From assembly GCA_046331175.1 (NCBI GenBank), contig JAXLRI010000008.1:1-64000 (forward strand): a stretch of 64,000 nt of DNA. Direction: 5' to 3'. Source of the DNA: JAWKIW01 sp046331175. Its GTDB lineage: Bacteria; Actinomycetota; Acidimicrobiia; Acidimicrobiales; Acidimicrobilacustridaceae. Shown here piece by piece: positions 40,882 through 49,434 of the stretch (its first letter is position 1; the number at the start of each line of letters is the position of its first letter). The notes under the pieces are model-generated. The model saw nothing but the letters and a program-made list of their open reading frames with translations, had not been told where the DNA came from and ran no database searches. The position numbers were made by a program, and so were the translations under genes.

Positions 40882-43527
40882 TCAGTCGACTCGCTCGAAG
40901 CGTGGGACGGACGGGCGGGCCACCGGGGAGTCGAGCTCCCACACGCCGAACAGGTCGTCCTCCATGCCGAAGCCGATGGCAGCGTCCGACAGGCCCTGGG
41001 GGTCGTCGACGGTGAACGACGCCGGCGGATGGGTGCGCAGCGCGGGCACGGCGTCGTCCCACACCTGGCCGTCGTCCTTCGCCCGGACCATGGCGGCGTG
41101 CCACGCCGCGACGTCGTGGGCGAGGCGCAGCGTGACCGGGAAGCGACGCCCGGGCGCCGGCAACACGGCGTGCTGGGCCGCCAGCACGGCGGTGAGGGCG
41201 TCGTCGTCGGCGACGCCGCGGGCGAGGAGGTCGGAGCGCACGTCGTCGAGGAGGTCGCGCCAGCTGCCGGGTGGTGCCAGCAGCTCGGGGCCGCTCTCGA
41301 GGAACCAGGCGAGGTGCGGCACGTCCTCGCGCTCGTCGCGAGCGCGACGGTCGAGGTCGGCGTACCACTCGGCCTCGGGGAGGCCGAGCTCGTGGCGAAC
41401 GTAGCGGGACACCAGGCGCAGCACGCCGTAGTTGTCGGTCACGGTGAAGGTGCGGCGCAGGCGCTCCATCTGGCGGTGGTCGTCGCGGGTGAAGGAGGCG
41501 CTGGCCACCACGATCGGCCGCTCCGCCCGCAGGTTCTGACCGACCTTGCCCTCGGTCTGCAGCTGGAAGCGCTCGCGGTAGGAGGGCTCGTTCATCGGGC
41601 TGTTGACGATCATCTCGGTGCGGTAGATCTTGGCCGGCAGCTCGTGGTCGATCGCGTCCTGGAGGTCGCCGCGGAAGCTCGCCAGGGTGGACCCGGGCAG
41701 GCCCATCATCAGGTCGGTGTAGAGCGGCAGCCCGGCTCGCCGGAACTCGGCCGCCAGCTCGCGGTACTTGTCGGTGCGGATGTTGGAGCGGTGCACGGCG
41801 TCGAGGGTGCCGGGGTCGACCGTCTGCAGCGACAGGCTCGCCTCGGTGATCAGGCCGGCCGCCACCAGGACCTCCACGATGTGCCGCGTGTGCTTGATGG
41901 TGTTCTTGGCGAAGCTGGTCTGGAAGCGCACGGGGAAGCCGTAGGTGGCCTTCACCCGAGCCAGGTGCTCGGCGATCTCGACGTCGCGCTCGAAGATGCC
42001 GAAGTTGGCGTCGGCGAAGAACACGCGGGGGATGCGGTGCCGACCGAGCCACTCGATCTCGGCGAGCACCCGATCGAGGGAGAACTGGCGGATGCGCGAC
42101 CGGGTCGCCGACCCCCAATCGCAGAAGGTGCACCCGTAGGGGCAGCCGCGGTTCGTCTCGAGGATGGCCATGGCCACCGTGGCCTCGCCGTAGGCGTCGA
42201 ACAGGCCCGAGAGGTACGGCGACGGCAGGAGGTCGAGGTCGGCGATGCGAGGCCGATCGGGGGTGCGGACCACGTCGCCGCCGTCGCGGAAGGCGACGCC
42301 TTCGACGTCGGCGAGCACCGAGAGGTCGCCATCGCGGCCCACCAGACGGCCGTCGAGGGCATCGAGCACCGCCACCACGGTGGCCTCGCCCTCGCCCCGC
42401 ACGACGAGGTCGACCTCGGGGTGGGAGCGGAGGTAGGCCTCGCAGTCGGCCGGGTACGCCGGGGTGTCGGGGCCGCCGGCGATGACCAGGCTGTCGGGGC
42501 TGCGACCCTTCACCATCGCCGCGACCTTCAGGTTCTCGCGGTGGGACCAGACGTAGTTCGACAGCAGCAGGACCACCGGGCCCTCGTCGAGCAGGGCCCG
42601 CAGCCCCGGCCGGCGCACGACCCACGTCGGCTCGAGCGCGTAGCGGTCGAGCAGGCGGCCGCCGTCGTGGGCCTGGATCGCTGCCAGCAGCATGCCCAGG
42701 GCCAACGGCGCCGTGTCGGTGTTCTTGCTGTAGGGCACGACCAACGGGCGATGGGCCACCCCGGCCCGCCGCTCGCGGTCCCGCGCCCGTCGACGCTCGG
42801 CGGCCTGGCGATCGCAGACGGCGACGAGATCGCCCAGCCGCTCGAGCTCGCGGGCGCCGATCTGCTGGGCGCCACCGGCCGCCGGCGCGTCGCCGGCGGC
42901 CACCGGCACGAGCAGCCCCACCCCGTGGAGGCGGGTGGCCAGGAGGCCGAAGGCGGCCGGTCCGAGCGCGCCGTCGCCCTCGGCGAGCACGTGAGTGGCG
43001 TGCGCTGCTTCCAGCGCCGCTGGCCACCCGAACGCGGTGGTCGCCGTCGCCTCCACCGGGTCGAGGACGACGAGCACGTTCCCGTCGTGGTCGACGACCT
43101 GGAGCCCTCCGGTGACCGGCCGGGCGAGGAAGGGCGTACGCAGGACCCACGGCCCAGGTGCGCCCGGGCTCGGACTCGGGCCCGGTGCCGTCGTCGCGTC
43201 GGCACCGGCGTCCCCACCCCCGAGCGGGCGCGGCCGACGCTCGGCGGGGAGGACGAGGCGCCCCCGAGCGTCGAGGGCGTCCACGAGCGCCTCGAGGCGG
43301 GCCGGCTCGGCGCCGGTGGCCGCGGCCACGGCGTCGACCACCTCGCCGATGCTGGCACCGGCCGGGTCGACGAGCGCGCCGAGCAGCGCGACCTCGGCCG
43401 AGCCCAGGTCGATGGCGGCGTGCTCGCCGATCGGCGGGACGAGCAGCCCGCGCGCCGTGACGGCGACGAACAGCGACGCGGAGAGCCCCTTGGTCGCTGC
43501 CCGTGTCGGCTGCTCCATGAGCGCCAT
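40882..43527 (-). CDS. B12-binding-type radical SAM protein with an N-terminal extension
   Basis: An 881-residue radical SAM enzyme. Residues 1-90 resemble a small winged-helix/PqqD-like module (IDLGSAEVALLGALVDP). A Rossmann-like B12-binding region spans about residues 260-430 (VVLLLSNYVWSHRENLKVAA, VRGEGEATVVAVLDAL), without the DxHxxG His motif. The radical SAM core has the [4Fe-4S] ligands in ETNRGCPYGCTFCDWGSAT (CxxxCxxC). A 200-residue C-terminal domain follows. Such enzymes often methylate or rearrange unactivated carbons. The product is unknown. Start at 43527 has GGAAGG about 8 nt upstream; an ATG near 43590 is possible. TATGCT upstream (43587-43592) is a candidate -10. Confidence 0.88.
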   Translation of the reverse strand: MALMEQPTRAATKGLSASLFVAVTARGLLVPPIGEHAAIDLGSAEVALLGALVDPAGASIGEVVDAVAAATGAEPARLEALVDALDARGRLVLPAERRPRPLGGGDAGADATTAPGPSPSPGAPGPWVLRTPFLARPVTGGLQVVDHDGNVLVVLDPVEATATTAFGWPAALEAAHATHVLAEGDGALGPAAFGLLATRLHGVGLLVPVAAGDAPAAGGAQQIGARELERLGDLVAVCDRQAAERRRARDRERRAGVAHRPLVVPYSKNTDTAPLALGMLLAAIQAHDGGRLLDRYALEPTWVVRRPGLRALLDEGPVVLLLSNYVWSHRENLKVAAMVKGRSPDSLVIAGGPDTPAYPADCEAYLRSHPEVDLVVRGEGEATVVAVLDALDGRLVGRDGDLSVLADVEGVAFRDGGDVVRTPDRPRIADLDLLPSPYLSGLFDAYGEATVAMAILETNRGCPYGCTFCDWGSATRSRIRQFSLDRVLAEIEWLGRHRIPRVFFADANFGIFERDVEIAEHLARVKATYGFPVRFQTSFAKNTIKHTRHIVEVLVAAGLITEASLSLQTVDPGTLDAVHRSNIRTDKYRELAAEFRRAGLPLYTDLMMGLPGSTLASFRGDLQDAIDHELPAKIYRTEMIVNSPMNEPSYRERFQLQTEGKVGQNLRAERPIVVASASFTRDDHRQMERLRRTFTVTDNYGVLRLVSRYVRHELGLPEAEWYADLDRRARDEREDVPHLAWFLESGPELLAPPGSWRDLLDDVRSDLLARGVADDDALTAVLAAQHAVLPAPGRRFPVTLRLAHDVAAWHAAMVRAKDDGQVWDDAVPALRTHPPASFTVDDPQGLSDAAIGFGMEDDLFGVWELDSPVARPSVPRFERVD

Positions 43528-43558
43528 CGATGCCCTTCCCGGTCCGACCCGACCTGCT

Positions 43559-43570
43559 CCCGACGTCGGG
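43559..43570. promoter_or_regulatory. Palindrome in the divergent radical SAM / SDR promoter region
   Basis: A perfect 12-bp palindrome, CCCGACGTCGGG, in the 127-bp gap between the divergent radical SAM gene and SDR. Position suggests an operator controlling both sides, for example by a TetR-type factor not seen in the window. Confidence 0.4.
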
Positions 43571-43654
43571 TGCGAGAAGCCAACGAGCATAGCGGCGGGG
43601 TCTCCGGACCCGGGGTCGCGTGGGCGCCGACGACGGCTCCTAGACTCGCCCGCC

Positions 43655-44374
43655 GTGGCCTCCGACGACGTCCCGAGCGGCGAGCCCGTCGCGGTCGTCA
43701 CCGGCGGCAACCGCGGCGTCGGGCTGGCCTGCGCCCGGGCCCTGGCCGCCGACGGCCACCGCGTGGTCGTCACGTGGCGCACCGAGCCGGGCCCCGACTT
43801 CCCCGGCGTGCGCTGCGACGTGCGCGACCCCGATGCCGTCGACGCCGCCTTCGACCAGATCGAGGCCGAGCACGGCCCGGTGGCGGTGCTGGTGGCCAAC
43901 GCCGGGACCGCCGAGCGGAACCTCGCCATCCGGATGAAGCCGTCGTCGTTCGCCGACGTCGTCGGCACCAACCTGGTCGGGTCCTTCGCCGCCGCGCGTC
44001 GCGCCGCCCAGACGATGGTCCGCCGCCGCCAGGGGCGCCTCGTGTTCGTCTCGTCGACGTCCGCGCTGTACGGCACGCCTGGGGTGGCGTCCTACAGCGC
44101 GTCCAAGGCCGGCCTCATCGGGCTGTGCCGTTCGCTGGCCCGCGAGCTCGGGTCGCGTGGCATCACCGCCAACGTGGTCGCCCCCGGACTCCTCGAGAAC
44201 ATGCGCGACCTCGCTCCCGGCGCCGACGACTGGATCGCCCGCACGCCGCTCGGTCGGGTGGGGAGGGTCGAGGAGGCCGCCGCGGTCGTGCGGTTCCTCT
44301 GCTCACCACGGGCGGCGGCCATCACCGGCACGGTCTTCCCGGTCGATGGCGGCTTCGGCATGGGCATCGGCTGA
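43655..44374 (+). CDS. FabG-like SDR 3-oxoacyl-[ACP] reductase
   Basis: A 239-residue ketoreductase with intact NADPH loop (VVTGGNRGVGLACARAL), NAG motif (VANAGTAERNL), Ser (FVSSTSALYGTPG) and YSASK motif (VASYSASKAGLIGL). The C-terminus VDGGFGMGIG matches the dead paralogue at 45779 (VDGGLSMGFG), so both come from one ancestor. The GTG at 43655 is preceded by TAGACT 8 nt upstream. It converges with the ketosynthase gene and is expected to reduce the beta-ketoacyl chain. Confidence 0.9.
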   Translation: MASDDVPSGEPVAVVTGGNRGVGLACARALAADGHRVVVTWRTEPGPDFPGVRCDVRDPDAVDAAFDQIEAEHGPVAVLVANAGTAERNLAIRMKPSSFADVVGTNLVGSFAAARRAAQTMVRRRQGRLVFVSSTSALYGTPGVASYSASKAGLIGLCRSLARELGSRGITANVVAPGLLENMRDLAPGADDWIARTPLGRVGRVEEAAAVVRFLCSPRAAAITGTVFPVDGGFGMGIG

Positions 44375-44457
44375 CGCCACCGATCCCTCCGCTCGCCCGC
44401 CCTCGCGCGCCGTCTCGGCTGGTTCGGACCGGCGCCGCCGCTCGTCGCCGGGGCGGC

Positions 44458-45687
44458 TCAGGACTCGACCGGGCGCAGCGCCACGGCGCCGTTGTGGCCG
44501 CCGAGGCCGAGCGACGTCGACAGCGACAACCGGGGTTCCCAGGGGCGAGGGGCGCCCTGCACCACGTCCACGGTGATGTCGGGGTCGAGGGTGCGCAGCC
44601 CGCCGGTGGGGGGCAGCAGGCGGTGGTGGATGGCCAGCGCCACGGCACCGGCCTCCAGGGCGCCGGCCGCTGGGCCGGAGTGGCCGGTGGTCCCCTTGAT
44701 GGAGTTGACGGCCGGACCGGGCGAGCCGAACAGCTTGGCGATGGCGGTGGCCTCGGCCTGGTCGTTGGAGACGGTGGCGGTGCCGTGGGTGTTCACGAAG
44801 CCGACGTCGCCGGGCTCGGCCCCGGCCTCGGCGATGGCGAGCTCCATGGCCCGGCGCACCCCGTCGCCGTCGGCCGCCGGGGCGATGAGGTCGCCGGCGT
44901 CGTTGGTGTTGCCGTAGCCGCACACCTCGGCGTAGATGCGAGCCCCGCGAGCCCGGGCCCGGTCGAGGTCCTCGAGCACCAGCACGCAGGCGCCGTCGGC
45001 GGGCACGAAGCCGTCGCGATCGACGTCGAACGGGCGCGACACGGCGTCGCGGGTCAGGACCCGCAGGTTGGTCAGCCCGGCCAGCATCGCCCCCGAGATG
45101 TGCTGGGCCTGCTCGTCACGGCCGGCGGCGTAGAACGACTCGGCGGCGCCGGTGAACACCACGTCGGCGTACCCGTGCTTGATGAGGCGGGCGGCCTCGC
45201 CCACGGCGTGGGTCCCGGAGGCGCAGCCCGACGAGATGGCCTGGGTGGTCCCCCGGGCCTGGTGGAGCAGGGCGACGACCGACGCGGCAGCGTTGGACAT
45301 GGTGAGCACCCCGAGCAGCGGCGAGACGCCGGCCGGGCCCAGCTCCTCGTAGGCGAGGTACTCGCGGATGGCGGTGCCGGCCGAGCCGTTGCCCGTGCCG
45401 AGGACCACCGCCGTGCGCTCGGGGTCGGTGGTGTCGAGGTCGGCATCGCGGCGGGCCAGGTCGGCGGCGGCCGCGGCGAGCTGGGCGAAGGGGTCGGTGT
45501 GCCGGCGCAGGCGACGCTCGAGCCAGGCCTTGGGGTCGAAGTCGACCAGCCGCCGCGCCGTCTGCTCGGGCGCCGGCTCGAGGAGGGCGGCCCAGAAGGC
45601 GTCGGCGCCGACGGCGGCCCCCGAGAGCACACCGATGCCGGTGACCACGGCTCGGCGGGCGTTCGAGGTCGGCGACGCGGTGCTCAT
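44458..45687 (-). CDS. FabF-like beta-ketoacyl-[ACP] synthase
   Basis: A 409-residue condensing enzyme. The nucleophilic Cys is in SSGCASGTHAVGEAA (near residue 155), with catalytic His residues in FVNTHGTATVSNDQ and SIKGTTGHSGPAAGAL. STSLGLGGHNGAVALRP ends the fold. The C-H-H triad is complete, so it should be active rather than a chain-length factor. There is no second KS nearby, unlike type II polyketide clusters. TAGGGT (45696-45701) lies 8 nt before the ATG at 45687. It is in the same direction as ACP, methyltransferase and SDR. Confidence 0.92.
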   Translation of the reverse strand: MSTASPTSNARRAVVTGIGVLSGAAVGADAFWAALLEPAPEQTARRLVDFDPKAWLERRLRRHTDPFAQLAAAAADLARRDADLDTTDPERTAVVLGTGNGSAGTAIREYLAYEELGPAGVSPLLGVLTMSNAAASVVALLHQARGTTQAISSGCASGTHAVGEAARLIKHGYADVVFTGAAESFYAAGRDEQAQHISGAMLAGLTNLRVLTRDAVSRPFDVDRDGFVPADGACVLVLEDLDRARARGARIYAEVCGYGNTNDAGDLIAPAADGDGVRRAMELAIAEAGAEPGDVGFVNTHGTATVSNDQAEATAIAKLFGSPGPAVNSIKGTTGHSGPAAGALEAGAVALAIHHRLLPPTGGLRTLDPDITVDVVQGAPRPWEPRLSLSTSLGLGGHNGAVALRPVES

Positions 45688-45778
45688 CACCGGCGACCCT
45701 AGCGCCGCCGACCGGCCGGCCCTCGGGAGCTGGCCGCCGCCGGCCGCCGAGCCGCCGTGGGCATCCGCGGCCGGTCCT

Positions 45779-46534
45779 TCAGCCGAACCCCATCGACAGG
45801 CCGCCGTCGACGGGGACCATCGTGCCGGTGACGAAGGCGGCCTCGTCGGAGGCGAGGAACGCGACCAGGCCGGCGACGTCGTCGGGCGTCGCCAGCCGAC
45901 CGGTGGGCGTGCGCTGCTCCAGGTCCTCGACCCGCCGCCGGATGCGGGCGTGCTCGGTCGCCCGACCCCGCAGCTCGGCCGTGTCGAGCGGTCCGGCCAG
46001 GACGGCGTTGACGGTGATCGACCGGCCCGCCAGCTCGCGGGCCAGCGCCCGCGCGTAGCCCACCAGGCCGGCAGCGCCGGCGGCGAACGGCGCCTCCAAC
46101 GCCGCCCCCACCAGCGAGGCCACCGACGTGACCACCACCAGTCGGCCCGACCGGCGCGGCACCATCACGTCGGCGGCCCGCCGCACGAGCGGGTGGTGCC
46201 AGGCGACGTCCGCGTCGAGGGCGTCGGCCAGCGCCTCGGCGCCCGAGCGCAGCAGGGGCGTCGCCACGGGCGCGCCGGCGACGGTCACGACGACCTGCAA
46301 GGGGGCGTGCACCTCGGCCCGGTCGACCAGCCCCGCGGGCCCGGCGGAGGCGTCGGGGTCGTCGAGCCCGGCCCGGTCCAGGCCGGGTCGACCGAGGTCG
46401 TGGGCACCGGCGGGCACCTCGCCCGCAGCGATGGCCGCCGAGACCGTCCACCCGTCGGCGAGCAGCGCGTCGACGACCGCGGCGCCGAGCTCCGCCTGGC
46501 GGCTGACGACCAGCGCGCCCCTGGCGGTGGCCAT
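45779..46534 (-). CDS. SDR-fold protein lacking the catalytic Tyr/Lys (probable pseudoenzyme)
   Basis: A 251-residue protein clearly of SDR fold: it keeps VVVTSVASLVGAALEA, the ITVNAVLAGPLDTAEL strand and FVTGTMVPVDGGLSMGFG. The catalytic YxxxK is replaced: the position reads FAAGAAG where the paralogue at 43655 has YSASKAG, so Tyr becomes Phe and Lys becomes Ala. The N-terminal GxxxGxG NADPH loop is also lost (VVSRQAELGAAV). It is unlikely to be a reductase and may be a structural or regulatory partner. It overlaps or abuts its upstream methyltransferase gene by less than 30 nt. Confidence 0.85.
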   Translation of the reverse strand: MATARGALVVSRQAELGAAVVDALLADGWTVSAAIAAGEVPAGAHDLGRPGLDRAGLDDPDASAGPAGLVDRAEVHAPLQVVVTVAGAPVATPLLRSGAEALADALDADVAWHHPLVRRAADVMVPRRSGRLVVVTSVASLVGAALEAPFAAGAAGLVGYARALARELAGRSITVNAVLAGPLDTAELRGRATEHARIRRRVEDLEQRTPTGRLATPDDVAGLVAFLASDEAAFVTGTMVPVDGGLSMGFG

Positions 46535-46559
46535 CACCGGTCGGCGCGGCCGCCGGCGG

Positions 46560-47486
46560 TCACGGGGCCGACCCGCCGCGGCCGCTCAAGACATCGGCCC
46601 CGAAGCGGGAGAACTCGAGGATCATCGCCTGCTCGGCCGGCGAGAACAGCGGACCCGGCCCGGCGGTCGCCGGACCGACCTTGCGCGCCCGGATGATGGT
46701 GTAGGCGCAGCGCCGGTCGCTCAGCTGCTCGTGCAACGCCGACCCGTCGGCCCCGACCCACTCCTCGAAGCCCTCGATGGCCCGCCCGTCGCCGAACGCG
46801 AGCCGCTGGCGCTCGGCCCGGGCGGCACGCGAGGCCAGCACGTTGGGGGTGATGTCGCGGTGGGCGGCGACCTCGAGGCCCAGATCGCCGAAGGCCCGCT
46901 GGTAGGCCGCGACCATCTCTCGCCGGGAGAGGTCGGCCCACAGGAACCAGCCTCCGGGCGCCAGGACGCGGGCCACCTCGCGGAAGAACCGCTCGACGTC
47001 GGGGTAGCAGCCCGACGACTCGATGTTGACCACTGCGTCGACGGATCCGTCGGCCAGCGGAAGCGCCTCGGCGTCGCTCTGGGCGAACGCGCTGCGGTCG
47101 GCGGGATAGGTCTGGCGGCAGAAGTCGAGGGAGGTGCCGGCCAGGTCGAGGCCGACCGCCGACGCGATGCCGGCGTGGTCGAGCAGCAGGCCGATGTTGC
47201 CGCCCCGGCCGCAGCCGACCTCGGCGACCCGACGACCGGTGAGGTCGGTGTCGCCGACGACCTGGAAGAGCAGCTGGGCCGAGTCGAGGTTGGGGAAGCG
47301 ACGAGGGAGCGCCGGGCCGGCCGGCTCCTCGCCCTCGAGCACGGCGTATCCGAAGTTGAAGAAGCGCAGGTACTTGTGGAACTTCGTGCCGACCAGCCGA
47401 TCGTTCAGCTGGTCGAAGCTGTCGCGGTAGCTGGTGCGGACCTCGTCGGCGTCGTCGGCGCGCTCGTCGGTCGGCGAGGACGTCAT
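46560..47486 (-). CDS. SAM-dependent methyltransferase, phthiotriol-methyltransferase-like (second copy)
   Basis: A 308-residue methyltransferase. Motif I is RRVAEVGCGRGGNIGLLLDH, and VVNIESSGCYPDVERFFREV with VLAPGGWFLWADL parallels the Rv2952 family of lipid O-methyltransferases. It shares RFFNFGYA and ITPNVLASRAARAERQR with the copy at 37104. A GTGATG start string overlaps the ACP stop (47486-47488), so it is translated from the ACP message. It may methylate a hydroxyl on the ACP-bound or released product. Confidence 0.87.
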   Translation of the reverse strand: MTSSPTDERADDADEVRTSYRDSFDQLNDRLVGTKFHKYLRFFNFGYAVLEGEEPAGPALPRRFPNLDSAQLLFQVVGDTDLTGRRVAEVGCGRGGNIGLLLDHAGIASAVGLDLAGTSLDFCRQTYPADRSAFAQSDAEALPLADGSVDAVVNIESSGCYPDVERFFREVARVLAPGGWFLWADLSRREMVAAYQRAFGDLGLEVAAHRDITPNVLASRAARAERQRLAFGDGRAIEGFEEWVGADGSALHEQLSDRRCAYTIIRARKVGPATAGPGPLFSPAEQAMILEFSRFGADVLSGRGGSAP

Positions 47487-47734
47487 CACCGCTGGCGGGC
47501 GATCTCGCGATCGAGGAGGTCCACCAGCTGCCCGACCGTCTCGAGGTCGTACAGCTTCTGCTCCTCGATCTCGAGGCCGAACTGGCGCTCGGCGGCGTTG
47601 ATCACCTCGATCAGGTCGATGCTGTCGGCATCGAGGTCGGCGAAGTCCGTCTCGGGGGTGATCTCGGACGGATCGACCTCGAGGACCTCGACGAAGCGCT
47701 CGGTCAGCCAGGTGTAGAGCTCGTCACGGGTCAT
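47486..47734 (-). CDS. Acyl carrier protein
   Basis: An 82-residue acidic helical ACP. The phosphopantetheine Ser is in FADLDADSIDLIEVINAAER (DSxDLIE motif). ACPs of primary metabolism are usually found with fabD/fabF, but this one sits with a methyltransferase, a dead SDR and a single KS, so it is probably a dedicated carrier. TAGGGT at 47794-47799 (minus strand) is a candidate -10, giving a short 5' UTR with GGAGGGG. It heads the operon. Confidence 0.93.
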   Translation of the reverse strand: MTRDELYTWLTERFVEVLEVDPSEITPETDFADLDADSIDLIEVINAAERQFGLEIEEQKLYDLETVGQLVDLLDREIARQR

Positions 47735-47793
47735 GGCGCGTCGTGGTCCCCTCCGAAGGCACGGCGAACCGGTTCCGACCGGCCCGGGCGGCC

Positions 47794-47902
47794 ACCCTAC
47801 TCGCCGCCCGCCGGGCCCCGGGGGTCCCGTCCTCCTCGGCCGCCGAGGCCGTCCCGCAGGGCGGGAGCCTCCGGGTCGGCCCGAGCGCGCCGTGTGTATG
47901 CT
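47794..47902. promoter_or_regulatory. Divergent promoter region, ACP operon / MBOAT
   Basis: Minus-strand -10 TAGGGT (47794-47799) points to the ACP operon, and plus-strand -10 TATGCT with an upstream TGTG (47897-47902) points to the MBOAT gene. No clear -35 boxes are seen. Expected 5' UTRs are about 50 and 35 nt. Confidence 0.4.
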
Positions 47903-47943
47903 CGCCGACGGCCTCGCCGCCCGGGGAGCGCCACCGGGATGCG

Positions 47944-49392
47944 ATGACCTTCAACAGCGTCGAGTACTTCGTCTTCCTGTTCTGCGTCGTCCTCCTGCAC
48001 TGGGCCGCCCACCCTCGCCTGCGACCCGGTCTGCTGCTGGCCGCGTCCTACCTCTTCTACGCGACGTGGAACTGGCGGTTCGTGCCGCTGCTGGCCTTCG
48101 CCACGGTCGTGACCTACGTGGCCGGCCGGCTCCTGCCCACGAGCACCGGGACTCGGCGACGGGCCCTGCTGTGGTTCGCCGTGCTCTCCTCGGCCGCGGT
48201 CGTGGTCGGCTTCAAGGGCCTGGCGGTGCTGACCGGCGGCGGGGGCGCCGCCGGTGGTGGCGTGCTCGGCTTCGGGTTCGGCTCGGTCGTCGAGAACGTG
48301 GTGATCCCGGTCGGCCTGTCCTTCTACACGTTCCAGGTGATCAGCTACGTGGTGGACGTCAGCCGGGGCACGATCGAGCCCGAACGGCGGTTCGTCACCT
48401 ACGCGCTCTACGTCTCGTTCTTCCCGCACCTGCTCGCCGGACCGATCGTCCGGGCCGGCCGCCTCATCCCCCAGCTGCACTCCCGGCGCCGGCGACCGGA
48501 CCCCATCGCCTTCTCCGAGGGCCTCCAGCTGCTGCTGACGGGCCTGTTCAAGAAGGTGGTCGTGGCCGATCTGCTGGCGGCGACCGTGCGGACCTACCTC
48601 CCCGCCCTGACGAGCCCCGACCCGAACCTGGGCAGCGTCGACGCCGTGCTGTGCCTGGTCGTGGTCCTGCTGTCGAACTACTTCGACATCTGGGGCTACG
48701 TCGACATGGCGCGTGGCTCGGCGAAGCTGCTCGGCGTCCGCATGCCCTCGTCGTTCGCCCAGCCCTACACCCGCTCGCGCAGCTGGACCGAGTTCTGGCG
48801 CCGCTGGCAGGTCACGATCATGGGCTGGTTCCGCGACTACGTCTACCGACCGGTGCGCGGCTCGACCCGGACCCGCGGCCGCGAGGCGCTGGCGCTGCTC
48901 GCCACCTTCGTCGCCGCCGGCCTCTGGCACGGGCTGACCCCTGGTTGGCTGGTGTGGGGCCTGCTCACCGCCGGGCTGCTCATCGCCGAGCAGTGGTGGA
49001 AGGTCGACCGGGTGATCGCCGGCAACGGCAAGCCGACGCCGGCCACGCGGACCGGCCGCGTCCTGCGGCAGGTCCGCCGCTCCCTCTACGTGTTCGTCTG
49101 CCTGTTGATCGTGACCCCGTGGGCCGGCACCGGATCGCTGTCGGGCGCGCTGACGGTCTACGGCTACGTGTTCAGCGCCCCGGGGGCCATCGACGCCAAC
49201 CTCGTGCTGTTCACCGTCCTGGCCGTCGCCGTCATGATCCTGCTCGACGGGTTCGAGCGGCGCGAGATGGATCGCGAGGGCTTCCCCAACCCGGTGACCA
49301 CCCGGCGGTGGGTGGTCTACGGGTGCATGGTCCTCGGCATCGTCGTCGCCAGCGGGGCGACCACCCAGGAGTTCGTGTACTTCCGGTTCTGA
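47944..49392 (+). CDS. MBOAT-family membrane O-acyltransferase
   Basis: A 482-residue polytopic MBOAT protein. Hallmarks are NVVIPVGLSFYTFQVISYVV, FDIWGYVDMARGSAKLLG, WTEFWRRWQVTIMGWFRDYV and the active-site His in VAAGLWHGLTPGWLVWG. These enzymes move an acyl chain across the membrane to an extracellular acceptor, usually with an SGNH partner such as AlgJ or DltD; one is at 39732 in this locus. The ATG at 47944 is preferred because the upstream frame is low-complexity. It is divergent from the ACP operon. Confidence 0.9.
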   Translation: MTFNSVEYFVFLFCVVLLHWAAHPRLRPGLLLAASYLFYATWNWRFVPLLAFATVVTYVAGRLLPTSTGTRRRALLWFAVLSSAAVVVGFKGLAVLTGGGGAAGGGVLGFGFGSVVENVVIPVGLSFYTFQVISYVVDVSRGTIEPERRFVTYALYVSFFPHLLAGPIVRAGRLIPQLHSRRRRPDPIAFSEGLQLLLTGLFKKVVVADLLAATVRTYLPALTSPDPNLGSVDAVLCLVVVLLSNYFDIWGYVDMARGSAKLLGVRMPSSFAQPYTRSRSWTEFWRRWQVTIMGWFRDYVYRPVRGSTRTRGREALALLATFVAAGLWHGLTPGWLVWGLLTAGLLIAEQWWKVDRVIAGNGKPTPATRTGRVLRQVRRSLYVFVCLLIVTPWAGTGSLSGALTVYGYVFSAPGAIDANLVLFTVLAVAVMILLDGFERREMDREGFPNPVTTRRWVVYGCMVLGIVVASGATTQEFVYFRF

Positions 49393-49434
49393 CCGGGCGC
49401 GGCCCCGACCACGACCGGGGCACGGCCCTGGCGG

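Noticed and set aside
43527..43655. Cobalamin riboswitch upstream of the radical SAM gene
   Set aside because: The gap is only about 130 bp and shows no B12-box-like conserved core.
40597..45702. A 1,701-codon open frame on the plus strand over the radical SAM, SDR and KS genes
   Set aside because: It is antisense to several well-supported genes, its residues are low-complexity (Gly, Val, His, Asp, Arg), and long antisense frames are expected at this GC content.
44458..47734. Classical type II polyketide or ladderane cluster
   Set aside because: There is only one KS, no chain-length factor, no aromatase/cyclase and no dehydratase pair; calling it either would go beyond the sequence.
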